Shown piece after piece: positions 54,862 through 64,000 of a DNA stretch of 64,000 nt (its first letter is position 1; each line of letters opens with the position of its first letter). Below the pieces are notes generated by a model. It did not search any database. It had not been told where the DNA came from and saw only the letters and a list, made by a program, of their open reading frames with translations. This DNA comes from Cervus elaphus (Eukaryota > Chordata > Mammalia > Artiodactyla > Cervidae): assembly GCF_910594005.1 (NCBI RefSeq), contig NC_057832.1:105907152-105971151 (forward strand), given 5' to 3'. Made by a program: the position numbers and the translations under genes.

Positions 54862-56562
54862 TGGTGTTGTTTTTTCAGGGAACAGAGAATGTGAGAAATA
54901 GAGAAGTCCTTGAAGACCATCAGGCCAGTGGCAATGGAAGGCAGGGAGCGATAATAGAATTATACGGGGCTGTTGTTTCAAATGAAATTTGCCCAGGTCT
55001 CTCATATTCTGCTGTGCTTTCATGTGAAGATATAAGGCAGGTGATGTCTGAATTCTCTAGACAATAAGATGGATTATATGAGTTTGGAAATTCTTTATAA
55101 TGGTTTTCATATCCCCTCTCTACTCAGGAACATTGATTTAATTCAATCTCTCTTTTAACAAACGGGGTCTCTGAGAGGCAAAGCAGTTTAGGTAAGGTCT
55201 TCTATTTAGTTCGAGAGCAGAGTTAGGGCTAGGATGTGATTCTCAAAAACTCAAGATACAATGTTTATATGCAAGAAGTTTAGATACAGCTTCTTTTTAA
55301 AAATTATCCTATGTTTGGAGGACACATGCAACTTTTACCCTTGCTCTATATTGTTTTATAATCTTTTCATGGTTTCTTGTGCATAAATATGGTATTTTAT
55401 TTATTTTAAATTTGCAGAGAACAGGTAACTTCAAATACTTTTGTATTTGTGAAGTTAACTAATGATGAGCTAAGGGGGATAAAATAGTTGATTAGTTTAT
55501 TAATATCAGAACAATCTATCTGGTAGGACATTTCAAGTGCAAGTGAAATTCTTGTTAGAAATATTGTCCACATTGTGAAATTCATGTTGACTAAAAATGA
55601 ACAAGGGTTGTGGGCCAGAAGGAGGGTAAGCATCAACACATCATAGCCCAGAGAAGTAGTTACCTTTAAGGGTTCAAGGTAATAAGGTAGGGTGTTCTAA
55701 CAAGGCTCCTGGGAATTCTAGGGCAGCCCAACTCCAAAGTCAAGGCTTGTTGGCAGATGACTTCAGGGAACTGCTGGTTGGTAACCAGGGTCTGCCTCAC
55801 ACCTGCAGGCTACCTGAGCAGGTTCAGGGCAAAGAGCCAAGACCAGTGACCAGAACTAGGGTTTTGAATGTGGTACCTATGTTATTTATCAAGATCTTGG
55901 TTAATGTGTTGTAAGTTTTATGCTCTTTTATTTCTTCTTCTCTTTTATTTTCATACAATTATGTGCTTATAATTTTTAGTCAGATTTTTAGGTCAGTGCC
56001 AAGCAACTGTAGTCCATTTAATTAGACAAACTAAAATAAAAATTATTTTTTAGGAGCTGTCAAAATTTGAAAGATGTCAACACATTCTTCTAATGTGCTT
56101 TCATTATTATTATAAATGTTGCCTAATCATCAGCTCTGTGCTAATGGTTAGTTTGGGGAATGATTTACATGTTTATGAATATGGGCGAAATCATTTTGGC
56201 TACAGATAAATCTTTTTATTTACTTGAATTTTTTCCTTACACAGTATTAGCCTTTTACAGCCACATAAATTTTGATATGAACCTGAAATAATTTAGTAAA
56301 CTGGAGATATTTTTTTTTTTTTGTCTTTTTTGGTCCCAGTTGTCTTGGTATCATAACTTTTATTTCTCAGGGGTTGGTCAAAGGACAAAGAAAAGTGAAC
56401 ATTATTATCTACTGCATTGTAATATCCCTTGCTTTGCTGTACTGTTATGTAATGCTTGATACTTTCTCATTTTATCTACACTTATACATTTTCTCAGAAA
56501 TTGTACTGTCAAGTACAGGAGGGCAGGGACTATGTCTTATTAATTCTGTATGTTCTTAGTAG
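54862..56562. other. Unassigned stretch
   Basis: No gene or clear repeat. A T-run lies at 56311-56322 and a possible L2 end at 56475-56560. The frames here are short and unrecognised. Confidence 0.4.
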
Positions 56563-56564
56563 CA

Positions 56565-56884
56565 GTTTCAAAACTGGCTGTATCAGAATCACCTGAGGTG
56601 CCCTTTAAAAGTTTAAAGTCCAGGGCCCCAATTCAGAGATTCTAATTTAGACTTTTTAAAAAATTTTATTTAAGTGGAGGATAATTGCTTTACAATATTA
56701 TGTTGGTTTCTGCCACATACCAACACGAATCAGCCATAGGTATACATATGTCCCCTTCCTCTTGAACCTTCTTCTCATCTCCCTGATTTAGAAGCTTTAA
56801 GGAGAGTCTCTGGAATCTGATTTGTTTAAAGCTTGCCCAAATAATTTTTATGGACAGTTAGATTTGAAAATCACTGACTTACAG
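56565..56884 (+). repeat. MER5-type relic split by an L1 3' end
   Basis: The left part (gtttcaaaactggctgtatcagaatcacctgagg) and the right part (gagagtctctggaatctgattt, gatttgaaaatcactg) form one MER5-like element. The L1 end at 56652-56784 interrupts it. Confidence 0.65.
56652..56784 (-). mobile_element. Ruminant L1 3' end insertion
   Basis: Reversed terminus: ttatttaagtggaggataattgctttac, ttctgccacataccaacacgaatcagcc, ggtatacatatgtcccc. The borders carry imperfect taatttagac/tgatttagaa flanks. Confidence 0.85.
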
Positions 56885-58363
56885 CATGGAACACTGCCCT
56901 TCATTTAGTAAGTGCTCGCAATGTTTGTTTGTTTTGAAGCCCGAATCACTCTGGGAAGTGATATGAACTGGGTCCAGCTTGCCTACTTCATTTTTCCCTC
57001 TTTTCTGTGCTTTTCCATGCTTTACCAGCTGCCTGACAAAACCGCATTCAGATGCATTCTTTTTGTTTTTGCCCATAATCATGATCAAATAGCCAACACT
57101 TTGCGTTGTCCTTTTAGAACTACTTGACAAATCTGATAGTGTTTTTTTGTAAAATCTGCATTAGTCCTTTGTGATAGAAGATAACCTTGTTGACTGTGGT
57201 CACCAGCCAGAAGTGTTAGATATGGCTGGGAAGACGGATGTGTGACAAATGTCTGTTGCATATTGTATATGTATTAAAACGCATCCTTCAGAGCCTGGCT
57301 GCTGCTGCTGCTATTTTCAGAGTCTTCTGCTGTTTTAAACATAATCCAAATGATGTATTTGTTCCAGAAAGCCATCTAGTCTCTGGTTACTCTCTCTGCT
57401 GTCTGGGTTTCCAATCACTTCTTTTCCCGAATGTACTTTTTCAGATCATCATATAGCAGTTATCCATTCTCTGTCCATGGCCGAGCCAGTGAAACTGTGA
57501 CAGAAAGCTCTGTAATGAATGACATGCTTCAGCATTGACTAGCTCAGTCTCATTCCTATATTTTGTGGGAGCGACCTGGTTTTGCAATTTAAAGTTCAGT
57601 AAACATTGTTTGTGACATTGGGGAAACTTTTCAAGAAGCTTATTAACTTGTTGATTATTTGGTGTAGTTAGGTTCCTAAAGCTGTAGAGAAATGTATTCC
57701 TGCCTTATACTTCCTAGGGCAGGAATAAAGTCACTGAAAAAGAAAATAAGAAAGTGGCTGATGAGGTCAAAGGAGAGAAATCACAAAGAGAAGAGAGAGG
57801 AATACATATGAGGGTAAAGAAGAGGTGGAGAGGTTAAAAAAAAATAGTAGCACATAGTAACCTAGGGAGGTTCTATTAGTAAATGTTGCTATAATGAAAT
57901 AGTTCCCTCAGAACATTTTGGAGATTATATCTGACTTGTGATAGCACTTGGGTTGACAAATCTTATACAAATTTGGACTGTGTGCTTCAAGATATCATTC
58001 CCTATTCTTATTTATATCCTTTGAAGTATTCATGCACAGATTATTTTGTTTATAACCATCTTAAAAAATTATCCTAACTCAGGGGTTTTTAAATATATGA
58101 CTAGTGGATTCACAAGTTGGACATTAGTCCACAAATCCTCTATAATTTGTTTGTAAAATTTGTATTTTATCTACATTTTTCTCCACTTGGGAGAAGCTTA
58201 AGAATTCATCAGACTCTCAAGGGGATCATTGATTAGAAAATACTTTTTTTTTTTAATTAAAAATTAAAAGGTCAGCTAGTAGTGGGCCCATCCTTAAAAA
58301 AGTATCACTATGTAAAATATTCTCTGGATAATGGTGAGCAGAGGTCTCCATTAGCCTGATTAT
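56885..58363. other. Unassigned stretch
   Basis: About 1.5 kb without a recognised gene or repeat. A short (CTG)5 tract lies near 57298-57312. Confidence 0.4.
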
Positions 58364-58431
58364 GATAACTGGTCCTCAGGCCGATGCTTCTTCCCTCGAT
58401 AACTAGTCCTCAGGCCGATGCTTCTTCCCTC
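58364..58431. repeat. 34-bp tandem duplication
   Basis: Two adjacent 34-bp units (58364-58397 and 58398-58431), each gataact-gtcctcagg-ctc, differing at a single base (g/a). The high identity suggests a recent duplication. Confidence 0.95.
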
Positions 58432-59261
58432 TTACCATGAATAGTTAGTTTGGTACTTGATCAGCTCCTAGCATCACCTTCTGTCTGTCATCTTCCCAAA
58501 GAAGTCTTTAACCCTTGGATGTCATTTCTTGCATTTTTCTATTAACAAAAACAGCAGTGATTTTTTCTTTTTTTAACATAGGCAGTCAACATCAGTGATT
58601 CTTTTCAAGTTTGAATTATAGGTGTTAGGTCAGTTGTTGTATTAAGGGTTTCTGTCCTGCAATCTGGCAATTATTTTTGCATTTATATTGTCAGATTAAA
58701 AAAAAATCTGTTGCATTAGCCAATTTGCCAAGTATTTTAAAACTGCTTGAATGTAAATGTTTTTCCAGGGTCAGGTTCAACAACACAACTTCCAGTGCAT
58801 ACCTACCTCTAGATGAAGTAGTTGTCATTAGGATTTTTGATAATGTTTAGATTTCCTACCTGGAAGAGTACTGATCACAGGAAGCATATTCTGATGCAGT
58901 TTCCCAGTCTCCTGGTAGCTTGAGCGTAGCTATATAATCCCACTCTTGTGCTAATTTATCAGTTTGTGATAGAAACAGTATTGCCATCAGTATGGCAAAA
59001 ACTTCTGAGCCGATGGGTCCTTGACTTCAAGTTTATTTATGAGTGAAAGCTGCCCATTCCTCTAAGCCCTGAGTTCCTGGAAGGACTCAGTAGACACTTA
59101 GAAAGAAAAAGAGGATGAGGTCAGTGATGAGGTACAACAGAATAGAATCCCTTAAACCATCAGCTGCTTCATGACAGTGGGAATATGTGGCCCGTTAAAG
59201 AAAGTGCAAACACAGCTTTGAACGATCCCAGCTGTGACTTGCCGTATGCCACAGGGGAAAG
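58432..59261. other. Unassigned stretch
   Basis: No gene or recognised repeat family. Confidence 0.4.
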
Positions 59262-59472
59262 TGAAAAGAAAGTGTTAGTTGTTCAGTTGTGTCCGAGTCT
59301 TTGCGACCCCATGGACTGTAACCCGCCAGGCTCCTCTGTCCATGGGATTTGCCAGGCAAGAATACTGGAGTGTGTTGCCATGCCCTCCTCCAGGGCCTCT
59401 CAACCCAGGGAACAAACCTGGGTCTCCTGCAATGCAGACAGATTCTTTACCATCTGAACCACGAGGGAAACC
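59262..59472 (-). mobile_element. Bov-tA SINE
   Basis: Reverse-strand copy: gttcagttgtgtccgagtctttgcgacc, ccatgggatttgccaggcaag and the head gaaccacgagggaaacc. Confidence 0.93.
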
Positions 59473-62055
59473 ATTTATTCAATTTATTTCTTTTGCAAAG
59501 CACTGTTGCAGTCTCGATTTTGTGGAATATTTCATTGTTTGGAGTAAATTTTTAAAAAATTGACCTCCTGCTTAATACTCATTAATGCTTTGTCCTCAGA
59601 CTGCTTACAACCCATTTCCTACTTTGTATCTTAACTTGCTTCGGTTATTATTCAGATTTGCCTAGGGGTAATAATTTTCTCCCCTAATATAGTAGAGAAC
59701 ATCCATATGGATTTATATTTATAGCTATTTCTAGCTCTTAGCAAATATCCATAAACTCATAGTAATAAATAATCCCCCTGTAACTCCTGAATCTTTTCCT
59801 TTATGCTCTCACTGCAGAGACTGGGGTAGCAATAGAGTAGGGCCTAAAAATGGTCCAGAGGTGAGCTTTGAAACAGCTCACCAGGTTCAAGACCTTAACA
59901 GGGACACAGAGTAGCAAGGAAGAAATAAAATCCAGAGGAGTCTAGCCACAGAAGAGTCTGGAGGAGAGCTGCAGGAATGCTGGCACTCAGGAAACACATC
60001 TATAGTCTTGTTGAGTGACGAAGGCCAGGAAACTGGCCCAGAGGCTCAGATAGAATATACCAGTGCCCAGACCCTGGCTGGACTGCAGATTCAATTAGGA
60101 AATACAGGGCAAGAAAGTGATCTTACTATTATGTATTGTGAGCCTTATAAGAGCTCTTTATTGTTATAGTCCCTGCACTGGGCAAGGATGAGGCCGGCAT
60201 GTGGGCAGTGCTGAGCCCACAGACGGAGCAGAAAGGAGAAAACGCAGACCGAGCAGGGAGCCAGGCAGTTCCTGATAGCACTTCTGGCAGCATTTCATCT
60301 GGACCCAGTCAAAGTGCTTATGTTTGCATTTTCTAGATGTCCTTTACCTTTTTGATTTATTGGTCAGCAGCATCTATGATATACCATATAGCTCAAGCAT
60401 TCAATCCTTTTGCCTTTTTTTTTTTTTTTTTTAGGAAAAAGGAAAACTCTGTCAAGGTGATTTTGCTATCTGCTCTTTTCTGATTCATTTCAACTTTAAT
60501 CTATCCAAGACAGAATAAAATGCAACATCTTGTCCCATTTCTTAGATCTTAGATGAATGCTTTGTTGCGTTATCCCATGAATAAAAAAAGAGTAAAAGGA
60601 GTTGCTGTGACGGGGTCTTGAGTCTCAGAGTGTTTACCTCTGGGTTCTTGTTGTTTGGGGAACAGTCCCAACCTGACCCTTTCCTGTACGGATAAGCACA
60701 TTTAAATGAGTCACCTGCAAATCCAGGCTTTCCTTTAGAGGCTGAAGTATAGACTCTCACTGCTGGGTTGAGGATATATACTATAGACAGTGGAGATGGG
60801 TAATAAACAGATGTTCGCAATACTGAATACCCCTCCTCACTTGCTGGTTTGATTCATCATCTGAGGTTCAAGTGAGGAGTAGATAAGGCTACTGATTCCT
60901 CTCAACAGTGATTGAAAATAGATTTCATACAGTTCCATCAAGAGTGAAGGGATGAGAAGATTTCAGGAGTTAAATGGAGCTGATAAATAGCCTTTTGCAA
61001 GGGTCTTAAGTAGTAAAAGGCGATTATTAACCTTTTGGCCTCATCCATAGAAAAACCTGGCTTTCAAATAGGAAGTACAAGAATTAGATACCCAGACAGA
61101 AGGGTGCTCTATCACACGAGTGACCATCGATGTCACTCCAGGTGCAGGAGGCAGGCTGGCAGCCATGATGGCAGGAAGAGGAAAGAGCCTTGTGAGTGAG
61201 GTGCCTCTCTGGTGAGAAACGTGGCGTTCTCCCAGTCTTGTCTGGTTTTGAAATACTCAGTGCTCCCTCACAACATCTCCCTGTCGGCATTGCTCTGTCA
61301 TTCCTCAGGCCCTTTCTCTCGCCTCCAGTCAGCCTTTGGAACTTAGCTATTTCCACTGGTTTTTGGTCAGAGAACATGATGACCTCACAGACAGTCCTCA
61401 CAAATTGGCCACCGTGCTCCTAGCAATCTTGTTTTCTATTGCCTACCTCATCTGTTTGTGCTCTCACCCCTCCCAGAACTGGCCTGCTCTATTAGGTCAT
61501 CCTGGACATTAGGAGTTCTTCTGCCACCCGCAGCCATGTCCTGACCAATTTTCTATAAAACTAGATTTTCATTTTCTTTAACTCCGCTCCCCTGCTTGCC
61601 ACCCCCTGCCCCCCGCCCCATAGCTATCAACCTAGCTGAATGCAGCCAACCCAAGCCCTTTGTAATTTTTCTCTTCAGTGATTCACAATATATGTCCTCT
61701 GGTTTGGCAGTAACTTAATCTTAAGGATTCTGCACTTAAAATTTTATATAGCATCATTGGCTCTGAGTCAGGGAATGGATATTATGCCAAAATATGTATT
61801 GTTCCTATTTTGTGACTAGCAAGGTGGGAATTTTGATATAGGGTTATTTTATACAGACTATTGGGAGAGTCTGAAAGAACTTTAGAATTAGCTTGAGGAG
61901 GAAGAGGGGGAAGGAATTTTAAATTAAAGCAAGAGAACCTTCTATTTCCCACCCCAATTTCACTGAAGTTAACAGGTTAATTGATTTGTGGTTCTCCAAA
62001 TATAATAATAAATAAATGAAAACATCTCAGTATTTGAAGGCTGTTTTTGTGGCCT
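59473..62055. other. Long unassigned stretch
   Basis: About 2.6 kb, the longest interval in the window without a SINE or LINE I can name. A T-run lies at 60416-60434 and a C-rich patch at 61600-61620. The 105-codon minus frame at 61084-61401 and its plus-strand shadow (61196-61423) have no motif. Confidence 0.45.
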
Positions 62056-62410
62056 TCCAGTCTGGTGCTGGAGAAGACTCTTAAGAATCCCTTGGACTGC
62101 AGGGAGATTAAATCAGTCATTCGTAAAGGAAATCAACCCTTAACATTCATTGGAAGGACTGATACTGAAGCTCTGATACTTAGAGCATGTGATGCAGTGA
62201 GCCAGGTCATTGGAAAACACCCTGATGCTAGGAAAGATTGAGGGCAGGAGAAGAGGGTGGCAGAGGATGAGATGGTTAGATAGCATCACTGACTCAATGG
62301 ACATGAGTTTGAGCAAACTCCAGGCGATAGTGAAGGACAGGGAAGCCTGGTGTGCTGCAGTCCATGGGGTCCCAAAGAGTTGGACATAACTGAGCAACTG
62401 AACAATGGCA
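62056..62410 (+). mobile_element. BovB LINE 3' end fragment
   Basis: Starts cagtctggtgctggagaagac and runs through cattggaaggactgatactgaagc and catcactgactcaatggacatgag to ctgagcaactgaacaatgg. An internal deletion near 62172 removes the usual ctccaatactttgg phrase. Confidence 0.92.
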
Positions 62411-63527
62411 ACATTTTGTTGTGTGGAGGCTTACAGGAGCTGCAGCCACCTCATAGGATTAGGAGGTTATAATGCCTCATGGAAGTATGTAAAGCACTAT
62501 GCAAATATTTATGATGATACTGTGAGGGAGAAATTAAATGTGTGGGTGTAGGTTTTGGGGCAGGAGGAAGTGCAGAGGCAAAGGAAGAGTAAAGGTTTGT
62601 TTGCTGTGATTCTGTTTGGCAAAACCTGTTCTGAATGAAAATGCCCTCAGAAAACCTGGAGCAAACCCTCATCAGCCTGAAGGCTCTGAGTGTAGCCTTG
62701 TGTGTATCAAGAAGAAGTATAAGTTTTTGATCCCTTTCTCAGGTGGGCAATGGGATTTAGAGGTATGTCAGCATCTACAAATTCGCTTCTAAGATGGTAG
62801 AAAGAAGATTTGACGCCAATAGAAAGCATAAAGCGGGATTTCATTTAAAAGTTACCCAGGAACATGGAACACAGTATGGAACATCAGGCTGGCACTGTTG
62901 CATGGGACAGGGCATGCACCCTGGGCTGGCCTTGCACTCAGCCATGCTGCAAGCTCTGAAAAGGCTGCCCTGGAGACTCAGTTGCTGAGGGTGCTGAGCC
63001 ATGACTTAATGATCTTGGGAGCACTGGCCCCATCTGATGCCTCAGTGACTCGACTGATGGCTGCAATCCTAACAGCTGAGTCTTACATCATCGGAGATGA
63101 ATGGGTTTGTTTGCACACAAAGCCGTTACAAAATCCATGGGGGTAATGTTGTTGGTAGTCATAGAGCCTAAAATAATGAGAGGAACATCTACCAAAAGTC
63201 TGATTCCATGTTTCTATTGCATAGAAAGGACTATAAATTTCGCATGTTGATCATGTCATATTATGGTGTCCAAACACTTGGCATTTGGATTACTAAGGGC
63301 CCTTTGCTTCACCCTTAATGATTTTGAGATAGTATTTAAATAATTTACTGATGTTTTGTCAAAAGTAATAATTATGGTACCTTTAACAACTTTCCATGGC
63401 ATGTGAATATCAAAGTAGATACCTTGTGAGTACAAGCTAAGGAACACCAAAGATAGCCACCATCCACGAGAAGGCAGGGGAGAAGCACAGAACAAATTCT
63501 CTCACAGTATGCAGAAAAATTCAGGCT
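62411..63527. other. Unassigned stretch
   Basis: A MIR-like plus-strand block (taatgcctcatggaagtatgtaaagcac) lies at 62455-62540. The rest has no recognised gene. The frames at 62794-63146 lack domains. Confidence 0.4.
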
Positions 63528-63645
63528 TTCCAACACCTTGATCTTGGACCTCAAGCCTCCAGAACTGAGACAATTTCTGTAGTTTAAGCCACTCAGTGTG
63601 TGGCACTTCTTCTGTGGCAGCACTACTTACCAATATAGCAATCAT
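63528..63645 (+). mobile_element. Old MaLR-like LTR 3' end
   Basis: The phrases accttgatcttggacctcaagcctccagaactgag, tttaagccactcagtgtgtgg and tctgtggcagcact match the 3' end of the LTR type at 22061. Confidence 0.65.
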
Positions 63646-63976
63646 CAACACATCCATGTTATCTGTGATTGTGCTATAGTCTTGAGAGTTGCAATCTTTC
63701 TTTTTCCTGCTTTCCTCTGGAGGCATCTGGTTATTTCTTTATGGAAGGTATGAGGACGAGAGGAAGGCCTGTGAGAGTAGGGCCGGTGAGGGCTGTTGCA
63801 GACGAGGAGGGCTGAGCTAGCAGAGGATGGTGAGTGGTGTGCTGAAGGCAAGAGGCCAGAGAAGTTAAGTGTGGGTGCTCTTTAAGGCTCCGCACTCGGC
63901 CCCTTTTTTTTTTCATCCTCTGCCTTCCCCCTATCCTCTCATCTTCTCTCACGGCATCAATCACCATTCATTGGTT
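63646..63976. other. Unassigned GC-richer stretch
   Basis: Purine-rich, then a T-run at 63904-63914 and a pyrimidine-rich tract at 63915-63950. No gene is supported. Overlapping minus-strand frames have no motif. Confidence 0.4.
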
Positions 63977-64000
63977 GAAAAAAGTAAAGTCGCTCAGTTG
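63977..64000 (-). mobile_element. Start of a Bov-tA/Bov-A SINE, cut by window edge
   Basis: The final bases aaagtaaagtcgctcagttg match the tail end of a reverse-strand Bov SINE as seen, for example, at 50868. The rest lies beyond the window. Confidence 0.6.

Noticed and set aside
57298..57312. (CTG)5 as a disease-type trinucleotide repeat
   Set aside because: Only five units; similar (GCT)n tracts here are Bov-A2 tails.

Overview
This 64 kb window is mammalian nuclear DNA from a pecoran ruminant (cattle, sheep, goat or a close relative). The diagnosis rests on interspersed repeats found only in that group: fifteen near-complete tRNA-derived Bov-tA SINEs, five Bov-A2 dimers, six 3' fragments of the BovB (RTE) LINE, five CHR-type SINEs and ruminant-type L1 3' ends. 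I find no convincing protein-coding gene. Nearly every long open frame translates a repeat. The window behaves like an intergenic region or a very long intron.

Layout. 1-8.8 kb: an old L1 fragment, a CHR SINE, a solo LTR (2389-2825), short BovB pieces and a second type of solo LTR (5818-6226). 8.8-10.4 kb: a reverse-strand L1 3' end split by a Bov-A2 and a solo LTR, each with a target-site duplication. 13.5-19 kb: SINE-rich, with a 202-bp local duplication beside a Bov-tA. 20.9-26.4 kb: MaLR and L1 relics, a third member of the first solo LTR family carrying a 45-bp duplication, and a Tigger DNA transposon with both TA target sites, split by an ERVL-type LTR. 27.46-27.89 kb: the only CpG-island-like stretch, with NRF1, YY1, ETS and E-box motifs; this is the best candidate for a real gene start. 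28-47 kb: L1, BovB and SINE nests, including a BovB 3' half that starts at its YADD reverse-transcriptase motif. 47-64 kb: more SINEs, MER5, L2, MIR and MLT1 relics, and a 139-bp piece of the L1 5' end inserted alone between 15-bp target-site duplications.

The parts do not form a pathway. What can be read is a history of insertions. MIR, L2, MER5, MLT1, Tigger and older L1 are the substrate. Ruminant L1, BovB and LTRs came next, and Bov-tA and Bov-A2 sit on top. Most L1-driven, poly(A)-bearing elements point to the minus strand (20 of 25 SINEs and about 10 of 14 L1 fragments), while five of six BovB pieces point to the plus strand.

Family names come from recognising consensus motifs by eye. 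No database was searched. Boundaries marked by target-site duplications are exact or nearly so; the others are good to about 10-30 bases.
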